Shown here piece after piece: positions 1 to 8,217 of a stretch of 64,000 nt of DNA. A model generated the notes under the pieces. It was not told the DNA's origin, made no database searches, and saw only the letters and a program-made list of their open reading frames with translations. The number at the start of each line of letters is the position of its first letter. The first letter of the stretch is position 1. Source of the DNA: Streptomyces nitrosporeus (GTDB taxonomy: Bacteria > Actinomycetota > Actinomycetes > Streptomycetales > Streptomycetaceae); assembly GCF_008704555.1 (NCBI RefSeq), contig NZ_CP023702.1, positions 124,001 to 188,000 on the forward strand, written 5' to 3'. A program made the position numbers and the translations under genes.

Positions 1-212
1 TCGGACTCGCGCTCCTGGCCGGCTTCCTGCTCCGCCGGGCCCTGGCAGCGTTCTTCCTCCACATGGCCGGAGTCTTCCTCTTCCTGCTGGTCCTGCCGGA
101 CACCGCCCGGCACACCGTGGCTGTTCCCGCCCTCGAAGGCCAGTACGTCATCAAGAACATCGTCCTGGTCGCCGCATGCCTTCACATCACCGCCGGCGGA
201 CTCACCCCCTGA
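1..212 (+). CDS. C-terminal fragment of a small membrane protein (DoxX/DUF417-like)
   Basis: The window opens inside a gene read in the frame starting at base 3 and ending with TGA at 210-212; about 69 residues are visible. The fragment has a hydrophobic helix containing AFFLHMAGVFLFLLVLP, then a short loop and a second hydrophobic stretch containing YVIKNIVLVAACLHI. The motif of a polar Gly-Gln-Tyr followed by Ile-Lys-Asn and a final helix resembles the last helix of DoxX or YkgB/DUF417 inner-membrane proteins. The 5' part is outside the window, so length and start are unknown. It lies 47 bp before the ABC ATPase on the same strand. Family assignment is tentative; that it is coding is well supported by the frame and codon use. 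Confidence 0.6.
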   Translation, partial: GLALLAGFLLRRALAAFFLHMAGVFLFLLVLPDTARHTVAVPALEGQYVIKNIVLVAACLHITAGGLTP

Positions 213-259
213 CCGGCCCCTCCCTTTCCCGCCGAGCGCGACACGTACCAGGAGCACCC

Positions 260-1564
260 GTGGGCAGCACCATCACCCTGCACAACCTCGCCAAGACCTA
301 CCCCAACGGGCAGAAGGCCGTGCGCCGGCTCTCCATGACCGTCGCGGACGGCGAGTTCCTCGTCCTGCTCGGCCCCTCCGGATGCGGCAAGTCCACCCTG
401 CTGCGCATGATCGCCGGTCTGGAAACGATCAGCGGAGGCGAGCTGCACCTCGACGGAAAGATGGCCAACGACCTCCAGCCCAGCGAACGCGACATCGCGA
501 TGATCTTCCAGAGCTTCGCGCTCTACCCCAGCATGACCACCGCGCAGAACATCGGGTTTCCCCTGGCGGTCCAGAAGCAGGACCACGACCGGGTGAACGC
601 CCGTGTGCACTCCGTCGCCCAGACCCTGGGCATCAGCCACCTCCTGGACCAGATCCCCGGCCGGCTCTCCGGCGGTGAGCGCCAGCGCGTCGCCATGGGC
701 CGCGCCGTGGTCCGGCGCCCCTCGGTCTTCCTGATGGACGAGCCGCTCTCAAGCCTCGACGCCCGGCTGCGCGCCCGCCTGCGCACCGAGATGCTCGCGA
801 TCACCCGAAGTACCGGGGCCACGACCGTCTACGTCACCCACGACCAGGCCGAAGCCATGGCACTCGGCGACCGGGTCGCGGTCATGCGCGACGGAGTCCT
901 CCAGCAGATCGACACCCCCCGCAGCCTCTACGCGCTGCCCGCCAACGCCTTCGTCGGCACCCCGAGGAACAACCTGCTGCACGGCACGGTGCACGCCCCC
1001 GTCGACGGCGTCATGGCACTCAGTTCCGGGGCCCAGAAGATCACTCTGTCCTACCCGCTCACCCATGACCACCAGATGCTCCGCGTCGTCCAGGGACAGC
1101 CGCTTCTCATCGGCCTGCGTCCCGAAGCCATCCGCATCGCCGATCGGACACACGCCACCGTCTTCGAGCGGGCCATGACCGGGATCGTCGAGCACACCGA
1201 GTTCCAAGGCCACGAAGCACTGCTCCACCTCTCACTCGGCGGGCAACGGGCCGACGTGCCGGATCAGCTCGCCGACCACGCCCCCCACGCCCCGGCTCGC
1301 AGAAGCGCCGCCGCCTTCGTGCGGCGCCTGCGCCACCGCACCGGACTCCTCGGCCGCCGCCTCCCCCACCCCGGAAACACACAGCCTCCGGCGCAGCCCC
1401 CTGCTCGCAAAGACATCGGAGAACTCGTCATACGCGACAGTCCGGGCGCCCGTCATCGGAGGGGCCAGCACATCCCCCTCCTCATCGACGTACGCAACCT
1501 GCTCGTCTTCGACGAACGCGGCGAACGCGTCAGCCCCGACCCCACCCGGGTACCGGATCTCTGA
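260..1564 (+). CDS. ABC transporter ATP-binding protein, MalK/UgpC type
   Basis: ATPase subunit that would power carbohydrate import by a CUT1-type ABC system at the membrane. I choose GTG at 260 because AGGAG lies six bases upstream and the family homology starts there; an earlier in-frame start at 176 overlaps the preceding gene. From GTG the protein has 434 residues. Walker A GPSGCGKST is at residues 38-46, the signature LSGGERQRV near 136 (Gln of the usual LSGGQ is Glu), Walker B LMDEPLSSLD near 157-166, and the H-loop TVYVTHDQAEA follows. The C-terminal third is a TOBE-type domain with a long Arg/Pro-rich insert, as is usual for Streptomyces members, ending in PLLIDVRNLLVFDERGERV. No permease or binding protein is adjacent, so it may serve several transporters, as MsiK does. 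Confidence 0.9.
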   Translation: MGSTITLHNLAKTYPNGQKAVRRLSMTVADGEFLVLLGPSGCGKSTLLRMIAGLETISGGELHLDGKMANDLQPSERDIAMIFQSFALYPSMTTAQNIGFPLAVQKQDHDRVNARVHSVAQTLGISHLLDQIPGRLSGGERQRVAMGRAVVRRPSVFLMDEPLSSLDARLRARLRTEMLAITRSTGATTVYVTHDQAEAMALGDRVAVMRDGVLQQIDTPRSLYALPANAFVGTPRNNLLHGTVHAPVDGVMALSSGAQKITLSYPLTHDHQMLRVVQGQPLLIGLRPEAIRIADRTHATVFERAMTGIVEHTEFQGHEALLHLSLGGQRADVPDQLADHAPHAPARRSAAAFVRRLRHRTGLLGRRLPHPGNTQPPAQPPARKDIGELVIRDSPGARHRRGQHIPLLIDVRNLLVFDERGERVSPDPTRVPDL

Positions 1565-1805
1565 CCCCAGCCGGAAACCGCACACTCCGGACGCGACCGG
1601 CCGCCCTGCCCACGCCGGGTGCGAGGTTCCGGTGAGTGTCACCAAGTGACGGTGCCAGGACATCGCAGGGCGGGCCGGACAGCGGCGCCGCTCGGGCGTA
1701 TGACGGCCGAGCGGTATCCAGCGGAGCGGGCCTCTGCCCCGGACAAGGCCCCAGCGGAGGGCTCGGATCGGTCGGGCGGGCGGGCAGGCGGGCAGGCGGG
1801 CGAAG

Positions 1806-1822
1806 TTCGATCGAAAATCGAA
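1806..1822. repeat. Inverted repeat TTCGAT-N5-ATCGAA
   Basis: Arms TTCGAT (1806-1811) and ATCGAA (1817-1822) are exact reverse complements around a five-base spacer. The stretch is AT-rich relative to its surroundings and follows a GGGC/GGCA repeat run. It could be an operator, but no gene begins just downstream on either strand. Confidence 0.35.
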
Positions 1823-1993
1823 AGAGCGTCCGTCGGCCGTGGGGGACCTCTGGGACTTCTCCGGGACTTCCGGCCCCGTCAACCGGCACGAGCGCGAAGG
1901 AACCGAAAGGTCATTCGCACAGGTAAGCGGCCATCGCACGTTCATCGCAGCAGGCCACGGCGCTCGCTGGTCTCTTCCAGGGCATCTGACCAG

Positions 1994-2016
1994 CGGGTGC
2001 AGTCGGTCTGCACCCG
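1994..2016. terminator. Hairpin, probable bidirectional terminator
   Basis: CGGGTGCAG (1994-2002) pairs perfectly with CTGCACCCG (2008-2016) across the loop TCGGT. It lies between the convergent ABC ATPase and disulfide oxidoreductase genes, a usual place for a terminator, though it is about 160 bp beyond the latter's stop codon. There is no T tract, as is common in Streptomyces. Confidence 0.4.
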
Positions 2017-2057
2017 GCGTCGCCTGCCCTCGTCGCATCAGCGGCGCTGGGCCCCCT

Positions 2058-2084
2058 GACAAGGTTTGGCCTGCCCGACAAGGT
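2058..2084. repeat. Direct repeat GACAAGGT x2
   Basis: GACAAGGT occurs at 2058-2065 and again at 2077-2084, a 19-bp period (nearly two helical turns), so both would lie on the same face of DNA. No start codon with a good ribosome site lies close by. Function unknown. Confidence 0.3.
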
Positions 2085-2173
2085 ACAACGACGACCGGGC
2101 CGAAACCTGCGACGGTCTCCGAGTTCCCCAGCCCGCAGAGGCGTTTCCCGGTGCGTGTGCTCAACGGCGGTTC

Positions 2174-3622
2174 CTACCCCCTGAAAGTCTCCAGCAGCCG
2201 CAGCCAGACCTCGCTGATGGTGGGGTAGGCCGGGACCGCGTGCCACAGCCGGTCGAGGGGGACCTCACCGACGACCGCCACCGTCGCCGAGTGCAGCAGT
2301 TCACCGACGCCCGGACCGACGAAGGTCACGCCGAGCAGGACCTCCCGGTCCAGGTCGACGACCATCCTGGCGTGGCCCCGGTACCCCTTCACGTACAGAC
2401 CGGAGCCGGCGACGGAGGCCAGGTCGTAGTCGACGGCCCGCACCCGGTGCCCGGCCTCCTCCGCCTCGGCCAGGGTCAGGCCGACCGAGGCGGCCTCCGG
2501 GTCGGTGAAGACCACCTGGGGGACCGCGGCGTGGTCGGCGGTGGCCGCGTGCGCCTCCCAGCGTCCTGTCGCCGGCGGGGGTGTCCCCGTGGCGCGGGCG
2601 GCGATCGCGGCGCCCGCGACGCGGGCCTGGTACTTGCCCTGGTGCGTCAGCAGCGCGCGGTGGTTCACGTCTCCGACCGCGTAGAGCCAGTCGCTCCCCT
2701 CCACCCGGCAGCTGTCGTCGACGGACAGCCAGGAGCCGGGTTCGAGCCCCACGGTGTCGAGGCCCAGGTCGTCGGTGCGCGGGGCGCGGCCGGTGGCGAA
2801 CAGGATCTCGTCGGCCTCCAGGGACCGGCCGTCGTCCAGTTCCACGGTGACCGGGCCGTTCTCCCCCTCCCGCCGCACGGAGGACGCGGACACCCCGGTG
2901 AGGACCCGCGCCCCGGCCCCGGCGAGGGCCTCGCCCACCAGTTCCCCGGCGAAGGGCTCCATCTTCGGCAGCAGCCGGTCCCCCCGGACCAGCATCGTGA
3001 CCTGGGCGCCGAGCCCCTGCCAGGCGGTGGCCATCTCGACGCCGACCACTCCCCCGCCGACGACGACGAGACGCCCGGGGACCTGGTGGGCGCTGGTGGC
3101 CTCACGGCTGGTCCAGGGGCGTACGCCGTCGGCTCCGGGCAGTGGGGGCACGACGGCCCTGCTGCCCGTGCACACCGCCACGGCGTGCCGGGCGGTGAGC
3201 CTCTTCTCCGTACCGTCGGGACCGTCGGGCCCGGTGACGGTCACCTGCCGTACGCCGCTGAGGCGGCCCCTGCCGCGGTGGACGTCCGCGCCGATCCCTT
3301 CGAGCCAGGCCACCTGGCCGTCGTCCTTCCAGTGGGCCGCCTCGTCGTCGCGGTAGGCCAGCACGGCGTCCGCGTCCAGAGGGCCGCGCACCGCGCCGTC
3401 CAGCCCCGGGACCTTGCGGGCGTCGGCGCGCGCCACGACCGGGCGCAGCAGTGCCTTGCTGGGCATGCAGGCCCAGTAGGAGCATTCGCCTCCGACGAGT
3501 TCGGACTCCACCACCGCCGTGCTCAGCCCGGCGGCCCGGGTCCGGTCCGCCACGTTCTCCCCCACGGGTCCCGCTCCGATCACCACGACGTCGTACTCGG
3601 TGTCCTGCGCTGCGTCAGTCAT
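2174..3622 (-). CDS. FAD-dependent pyridine nucleotide-disulfide oxidoreductase
   Basis: Cytoplasmic flavoenzyme of the dihydrolipoamide dehydrogenase/mercuric reductase class, 482 residues from ATG at 3622. A much longer reading frame exists, but homology begins here with the FAD motif VVVIGAGPVGEN (residues 12-23). The redox pair is Cys47 and Cys52 in GGECSYWACMPSK; the NAD(P) motif VVVGGGVVGVE lies mid-protein; the second FAD site is LYAVGDVN; and the C-terminus has HAVPAYPTISEVW, the His-Glu active-site dyad placed as in Lpd. It is not next to any 2-oxo acid dehydrogenase, so lipoamide is an unlikely substrate. It is divergent from a thioredoxin gene 117 bp away, suggesting joint roles in thiol redox, an inference from position only. 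Confidence 0.9.
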   Translation of the reverse strand: MTDAAQDTEYDVVVIGAGPVGENVADRTRAAGLSTAVVESELVGGECSYWACMPSKALLRPVVARADARKVPGLDGAVRGPLDADAVLAYRDDEAAHWKDDGQVAWLEGIGADVHRGRGRLSGVRQVTVTGPDGPDGTEKRLTARHAVAVCTGSRAVVPPLPGADGVRPWTSREATSAHQVPGRLVVVGGGVVGVEMATAWQGLGAQVTMLVRGDRLLPKMEPFAGELVGEALAGAGARVLTGVSASSVRREGENGPVTVELDDGRSLEADEILFATGRAPRTDDLGLDTVGLEPGSWLSVDDSCRVEGSDWLYAVGDVNHRALLTHQGKYQARVAGAAIAARATGTPPPATGRWEAHAATADHAAVPQVVFTDPEAASVGLTLAEAEEAGHRVRAVDYDLASVAGSGLYVKGYRGHARMVVDLDREVLLGVTFVGPGVGELLHSATVAVVGEVPLDRLWHAVPAYPTISEVWLRLLETFRG

Positions 3623-3739
3623 GGCCACCAGTGTGGTCGTGGGCGTGGGGGCCGGCCACACGGGCAGGCGGAATAGCGCACGCGGCGCCACCGTTGTGCG
3701 GGACAGGACCGAACCGGACCCAGGAAGAGGTAGCAGCGT

Positions 3740-4123
3740 ATGAGCACCGTAGAGCTCACCAAGGAAAACTTCGATCAGGTCGTATCGGACAACGAGTTCC
3801 TGCTGATCGACTTCTGGGCTTCCTGGTGCGGTCCGTGCCGGCAGTTCGCACCGGTCTACGACGCGGCGTCCGAGCGCCACCCCGACCTGGTCTTCGCCAA
3901 GGTCGACACGGAGGCCCAGCAGGAACTCGCGGCCGCGTTCGAGATCCGCTCCATCCCCACCCTGATGATCGTCCGCGACAACGTGGCGGTCTTCTCGCAG
4001 CCCGGCGCCCTGCCGGAGGCTGCGCTGGAGGATGTGATCGGCCAGGCGCGGAAGCTGGACATGGACGAGATCCGCAAGTCCGTCGAGGAGGAGCAGCGCG
4101 CCGCCCGGAAGGACCAGCCGTAG
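3740..4123 (+). CDS. trxA: Thioredoxin
   Basis: Small cytoplasmic thiol-disulfide reductase of 127 residues, full length for the family. The active site WCGPC lies near residues 31-35 in FWASWCGPC, and the cis-Pro segment SIPTLMIV is present. It starts at ATG 3740 after a purine-rich GGAAGAGG ribosome site. The last residues are charged and extend a little beyond classical TrxA. It is divergent from the flavin disulfide oxidoreductase, and the two could share a promoter region at 3623-3739. A hairpin terminator follows at 4207-4228. Confidence 0.95.
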   Translation: MSTVELTKENFDQVVSDNEFLLIDFWASWCGPCRQFAPVYDAASERHPDLVFAKVDTEAQQELAAAFEIRSIPTLMIVRDNVAVFSQPGALPEAALEDVIGQARKLDMDEIRKSVEEEQRAARKDQP

Positions 4124-4206
4124 GCCCGTCCCGTCTTTCGGCAGCGGGCGCGGGACCGGATCTCCGGTCCGCCTGTCCGGTGGCCGCCGTGAGGGCCGGT
4201 CCGGCC

Positions 4207-4228
4207 GGCACCGTCGTCCGACGGTGCC
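4207..4228. terminator. Hairpin terminator between convergent genes
   Basis: GGCACCGTC (4207-4215) pairs with GACGGTGCC (4220-4228) around loop GTCC. It sits between the convergent thioredoxin and the small hypothetical gene and could end transcription from both sides. Confidence 0.65.
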
Positions 4229-4290
4229 CGGCGGGGCCGGTCCTCACCGCTGTCCGGCCCTCGTCCCTGTCCGGGCGGGCGGCTCCGGGC

Positions 4291-4653
4291 TCAGCCGGAC
4301 CGGTCCCCCGGGTCCGGCGCGTCCCGGCCGCCCCGGGGGCCCGGCTCCGGGGCGCCGGGTTCACCCGCCGTCCCCCCGGGGCGCTCGGCGATCTTGGCCG
4401 TGAGGCCGTAGCCGAGTTCGGCCCCGTCCACCAGGAGGGCTTCCACGGTACGGGTGGCCGGGTCGATGTCGGCCTCCACGCCCTCGCCCGCGTAGCGGGG
4501 GTAGCCGGAGGCGCCCGTGTCGCCGGTGGCGGCGACGACCGCCGAGCGCAGGGCGGTACCGGGCGCGGGCGCCCCTGCGGCGTTCCGGTCGTGCTCCGGG
4601 ACCAGGTCGTGCTCCGGGACCAGCAGGATCTCGTAGCTCTGCGGATGGCTCAT
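4291..4653 (-). CDS. Small conserved protein, DUF6296-like
   Basis: A 120-residue protein from ATG at 4653 (MSHPQSYEILLV). The N-terminal half alternates hydrophobic and polar residues (YEILLVPEHD, then GASGYPRYAGEG and DIDPATRTVEALLV), the pattern of small beta-rich Streptomyces proteins annotated DUF6296. The C-terminal 40 residues are Gly/Pro/Asp-rich and probably disordered. An 18-bp perfect tandem duplication makes the sequence LVPEHD occur twice. Function is not known. It is convergent with the thioredoxin gene and lies downstream of the LacI regulator on the same strand. The family label is from memory of the pattern and is uncertain. Confidence 0.6.
   Translation of the reverse strand: MSHPQSYEILLVPEHDLVPEHDRNAAGAPAPGTALRSAVVAATGDTGASGYPRYAGEGVEADIDPATRTVEALLVDGAELGYGLTAKIAERPGGTAGEPGAPEPGPRGGRDAPDPGDRSG
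4588..4623. repeat. Perfect 18-bp tandem duplication
   Basis: The 18-base unit at 4588-4605 is repeated exactly at 4606-4623. Being a multiple of three it keeps the frame of the overlapping small gene and doubles the peptide LVPEHD. It looks like a recent slippage event. Confidence 0.85.
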
Positions 4654-4815
4654 GGGGGTGACGCTAGACAGTCGTCCCGGGGCGCGCACGTCGTGCCCGG
4701 GCGGCAGGCGGGCGGCCCCCCGGTGCGACGGACGAACGGTTCCCGGCGTGGTGGCCGGGCGGCCCCCGGCGCGACGGCCGGGTGGTCCCCGCGTGGCGGC
4801 CGGCGGTCCGCTCCC

Positions 4816-5844
4816 TCAGCCGGACTCCCGGACCACGGTCCTGGCCCGCAGCAGGTCGTGGCGCTCGCGCGGGCCGCCCGGGTGCCTGATGAGCCGGTCG
4901 ATCAGCTCGGCGGGCGGCTGCGCGGCGGCCAGTTCCATCCTGACGCTGGTCAGCCGGGGCCTCAGCAGGCGCCCCAGCATCAGGTCCCCGGCGCCGACGA
5001 CGGCCGTCTCCTCCGGGATCCCGACGCCCGCGTCCTGCAGGGCCCGCATCAGCAGCATCGCGTACTCGTCGTCGTAGGCGATCACCGCGTCCAGCCCCAG
5101 CGTCCGCCACCGGGCGGCGAGCCGGGCAGCCGGTTCCTCCTCGTACGCCAGGGGCAGCGGCTCGGCCCGGGCCGCCGCGCCCGATGTCTCGACCGCGCGG
5201 AGCACGCCCGCCAGGCGGGGCCCGGCGAAGACCGCGAGTCCCGGGTCCTGCGGCATGAGGACGCCGATGCTGCGGCGTCCGCGGGACAGCAGGTGCCGCG
5301 CGGCGCTGGCACCCACCTCGCGCTGGTCCAGGACCAGGGCGTGCGCGCCCTCGACCGGCTGCGGTCCGAGGGTGATCACCGCCTTGGCGCCGGAACGGGT
5401 CAGCACCCCTGTGCGGTGCGGGGTGAGGTGGACACCACCGGGCGCGACGACGGCCACGGGTCTCAGTTCGGCCCAGGCCCTGACCGCCTCGTCGGCGTCG
5501 AGTCCGACGCTGCCGTACTGCACGACGGTGTAGTCCAGGCGGCGCAGGTCCGTCTGGAGGTCGGTGAAGAACCGCTGGTGGAGCGGGCCGGGCAACTGCT
5601 GTGCCGCGGGCAGCAGCACCATCCGGCTGTGTCCCGCCCGCAGACTGCGGGCCGCCGCGTGCGGGACGTAGCCGAGGTCGAAGGCGGCTTCCCTGACCCT
5701 GCGGCGGGTGGCGTCGCTGATGCGCACGGTGGTGTTGTCGTTCAGTACGTACGACACGGTGGCCCGGGAGACTCCGGCGAGCCGCGCCACATCGGCGCTG
5801 GTCGGTACGGAAGGGCCGGCGGACTGCTCGGGTAACTGGCTCAT
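4816..5844 (-). CDS. LacI-family transcriptional regulator
   Basis: Repressor-type DNA-binding protein, 342 residues, the usual LacI length. Residues 15-65 form the helix-turn-helix and hinge: SADVARLAGVSRATVSYVLN, then SDATRRRVREAAFDLGYVPH. The rest is a periplasmic-binding-like effector domain (VVAPGGVHLTP, VITLGPQPVEG, IGVLMPQDPGLAVF, AVIAYDDEYAMLLMRAL). Start is ATG at 5844. No sugar transporter or hydrolase lies beside it, so its target is not evident; it may act elsewhere or on itself. The next gene upstream on the same strand is the PARG-type gene, 82 bp away. Confidence 0.92.
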   Translation of the reverse strand: MSQLPEQSAGPSVPTSADVARLAGVSRATVSYVLNDNTTVRISDATRRRVREAAFDLGYVPHAAARSLRAGHSRMVLLPAAQQLPGPLHQRFFTDLQTDLRRLDYTVVQYGSVGLDADEAVRAWAELRPVAVVAPGGVHLTPHRTGVLTRSGAKAVITLGPQPVEGAHALVLDQREVGASAARHLLSRGRRSIGVLMPQDPGLAVFAGPRLAGVLRAVETSGAAARAEPLPLAYEEEPAARLAARWRTLGLDAVIAYDDEYAMLLMRALQDAGVGIPEETAVVGAGDLMLGRLLRPRLTSVRMELAAAQPPAELIDRLIRHPGGPRERHDLLRARTVVRESG

Positions 5845-5926
5845 GGCGTCCGGCAGTCTTCCAGACGCGGTGGCGGGGGTGGTGGGCCGGGGCGGGTACG
5901 GGCCGGCCCGGGACTCCGCCGGAACG

Positions 5927-6763
5927 TCACTGCTGGAGCTGGGTCGCGAACACCCGTGCGAATGCCTCCCGGACGGCGGCTCCCGGGCTGCGGTCCAGGA
6001 CCCCGAAGACGACCTCCTCGAAGTGGCCCGCGAACCGTCCGCCGTCGCACAGCAGCCCGTGGAAGGCGCCGGCCACCTCCGCCGGGTCGTTCCGGAAGAC
6101 CCCGCAGCCCCAGGCGCCGAGCACCAGCCGGCGGTAGCCGCTCACGGCGGCCACCTCCAGCACACGGCCGGCGCGGGTCGCGAGGGCCCCGGGGATCAGA
6201 TGCGCCCGGTCCGGCTCCTGCCTGCGGACGACACCCGCGTTGGGCGCCGGCGAGGTCAGGAACCCGGCGGTGTACGGGGCTTCGAGGAACCGGCCCCGGT
6301 CGTCCCGGAAGACCGGCACCCCGGGCGAGTGGATGACCCGGTCGGTGTAGAAGGCGCTGCGGCAGGCCCGGTGGCGGGCGTAGTACTCGGGGGCCCGCAG
6401 CAGCGTCGCGTACAGCGCCGAGCCGCGGCAGAGCGCCTCTTCCTGCGCCTGGGCGCCGTTCAGGTAACCGCCGCCCGGGTTCCGGGCGGAAGCGTAGTTC
6501 AGTACCGCCACCTTGCCCGGCGCGGCGGCGGTCAGCCGCCGGGCCGCCTGGAGACTGCTCTCGCCGGTGACCTCGAACACCGGCGTACGGCAGGTGTCCA
6601 GGGCGGCGACGGGAACCGGCCCGGGCCCGTACAGACGGGTACCGGACAGCGCGGCGGCCAGCGGGCGCGCGAGGTCCACCTCGTGTCCGCCGGGCGCGCG
6701 GTAGCGCCCCGCCCCGACGACGGCCTCGGTCTCCCGTGCGATCCCGCGCAGTCGCGCGCTCAC
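5927..6763 (-). CDS. TIGR02452-family protein, bacterial-type poly(ADP-ribose) glycohydrolase fold
   Basis: Predicted to remove ADP-ribose from proteins or metabolites. The start is GTG at 6763, because GGGGGAG stands just upstream and earlier in-frame codons encode no family sequence; the protein has 278 residues. The diagnostic PARG signature is present as NPGGGYLNGAQAQEEALCR: a GGG loop followed by QEE, whose Glu pair is catalytic in characterised PARGs. A macrodomain-like core follows (VLGAWGCGVFRNDP, close to the family's GAWGCGVFxN). It is divergent from the ergothioneine operon with only 149 bp between start codons. No ADP-ribosyltransferase is visible nearby, so its substrate is open. 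Confidence 0.85.
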   Translation of the reverse strand: MSARLRGIARETEAVVGAGRYRAPGGHEVDLARPLAAALSGTRLYGPGPVPVAALDTCRTPVFEVTGESSLQAARRLTAAAPGKVAVLNYASARNPGGGYLNGAQAQEEALCRGSALYATLLRAPEYYARHRACRSAFYTDRVIHSPGVPVFRDDRGRFLEAPYTAGFLTSPAPNAGVVRRQEPDRAHLIPGALATRAGRVLEVAAVSGYRRLVLGAWGCGVFRNDPAEVAGAFHGLLCDGGRFAGHFEEVVFGVLDRSPGAAVREAFARVFATQLQQ

Positions 6764-6912
6764 CGGCGCTCCCCCCTGTGGTGCATACGGGGCATGCTGG
6801 ACGGCCCTCCGCCACGGACGCAACCGGTTTTCGGTGGCGCGGGGGCGCCCTTGTGCGAACTCCGGGTAAGGGTTTGGGTGGGAAAGGACGTACCCGAAGA
6901 GGAGGCACCGGC

Positions 6913-8217
6913 ATGCCCCTGGACACTCCCGGCGCACACGGCTCGGCCGTGGACGCGGAGCCCCTCGGCGAGGAGGAGGCCGAGGACCGGCTGCGCGGCA
7001 TATGTTTCAAGACGGGCCCGCCCGGGACCGTCGGTGTGGAGCTGGAATGGCTGCTCCACGACGTGGAACGGCCCGGGGCCGCCGTCTCCCACGGGCGCCT
7101 GACCGCCGCCTCGGACGCCGTGCGCGCGACCCGGCTGGACGCGGCCCTGACCTTCGAGCCGGGCGGGCAGCTGGAGCTCAGTTCCCGGCCCGCCGGGTCG
7201 CTGATGGCCTGTGTGGACTCGATGACGGACGATCTGGCGGCGGTCCGCGCCGTCCTGGCGCGTTCCGGCCTGGAGCCGGCCGGTCTGGGGGTCGACCCGT
7301 GGCACTCCCCCCGCCGTCTGCTCAGGGAGCCCCGGTACGACGCCATGGAGGCGTCGCTCGACCGGTGGGGCAGCGCGGGCCGCGCCATGATGTGCACCTC
7401 GGCGTCCGTCCAGGTCTGCCTGGACGCCGGTGAGGAGGAGCCGGGCCCCCTGGGGTACGGGCGGCGGTGGCAGCTCGCGCACCTGCTGGGCGCGGTCCTC
7501 GTGGCGGCCTTCGCCAACTCGCCTTTCCGGCAGGGCTCCCCCACCGGCTGGCGCTCCACCCGGCAGGCGCTGTGGGCCGACCTCGACGCGGCCAGGTCGC
7601 TGGCTCCGCCGGGGCACCACGCGCCGCGTGAGGCGTGGGCCGCCCATGTGCTGGACACACCCGTGATGTGCGTCCGGGGCCGGGACGGCCGCCCCTGGAC
7701 CGTCCCGGAGAGGCTGAGCTTCCGGGACTGGATCCGGGGTGCCGGGGAGCGGCCGCCGGACCGGACCGACCTCGACTACCACGTCACCACGCTGTTCCCG
7801 CCGGTCCGCCCGCGCGGCCATCTCGAACTGCGCATGATCGACGCCCAGTCGGGCCCCGACGGCTGGCTGGTGCCGCTGGCGGTCACCACCGCCCTCTTCG
7901 ACGACCCGGAGGCGGCCGAAACCGTGTACCGCGCCGTGAAACCCCTGGCGGAGACCGCCGGCCCGTCCCCCGCCCCGCGCAACCCGCTCTGGACGGCCGC
8001 GGCCCGGGACGCCCTCGGCGATCCGGAACTGGCCGCCGCGGCCGCGGTGTGCTTCGCCGCCGCGCAGGAGGCGCTGCCCCGGCTCGGCGCGGACACCAGG
8101 GTCCAGGACGCGGTGGCCTCCTTCACCGACCGGTACGTGGCGCGCGGCAGATGCCCCGCCGACGATCTGCCCGACCCCGCGACGGCGGCACGCCACGGAA
8201 GGAGCCCGGCCCGATGA
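6913..8217 (+). CDS. egtA: Ergothioneine biosynthesis glutamate-cysteine ligase EgtA
   Basis: First enzyme of ergothioneine synthesis: ATP-dependent joining of glutamate and cysteine to gamma-glutamylcysteine. The start is ATG 6913 behind GAGGAGG; 434 residues. The glutamate-cysteine ligase 2 fold is visible in VGVELEWLLHD near residue 40, the LTFEPGGQLELSSRP strand, ASVQVCLDAG, NSPFRQGSPTGWRSTRQALW and HLELRMIDAQ. The next gene starts inside its stop codon (ATGA), so the operon is translationally coupled. Pathway assignment is secure because all four egt genes follow in order. Confidence 0.95.
   Translation: MPLDTPGAHGSAVDAEPLGEEEAEDRLRGICFKTGPPGTVGVELEWLLHDVERPGAAVSHGRLTAASDAVRATRLDAALTFEPGGQLELSSRPAGSLMACVDSMTDDLAAVRAVLARSGLEPAGLGVDPWHSPRRLLREPRYDAMEASLDRWGSAGRAMMCTSASVQVCLDAGEEEPGPLGYGRRWQLAHLLGAVLVAAFANSPFRQGSPTGWRSTRQALWADLDAARSLAPPGHHAPREAWAAHVLDTPVMCVRGRDGRPWTVPERLSFRDWIRGAGERPPDRTDLDYHVTTLFPPVRPRGHLELRMIDAQSGPDGWLVPLAVTTALFDDPEAAETVYRAVKPLAETAGPSPAPRNPLWTAAARDALGDPELAAAAAVCFAAAQEALPRLGADTRVQDAVASFTDRYVARGRCPADDLPDPATAARHGRSPAR

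Larger units (their letters stand above)
1565..2173. other. Gene-free region between convergent genes, with repeats and a hairpin
   Basis: This 609-bp gap separates the ends of two convergent genes. No frame has a plausible start with a ribosome site and recognisable protein. It holds a run of GGGC/GGCA repeats (about 1773-1801), an AT-richer inverted repeat (1806-1822), a strong hairpin (1994-2016) and a pair of GACAAGGT repeats (2058-2084), each described separately. Confidence 0.5.

Noticed and set aside
1250..1450. Frameshift in the C-terminal part of the ABC ATPase
   Set aside because: The Arg/Pro-rich stretch looked out of frame, but the following PLLIDVRNLLVFDERGERV block is in the same frame, and Streptomyces homologues carry a similar insert.
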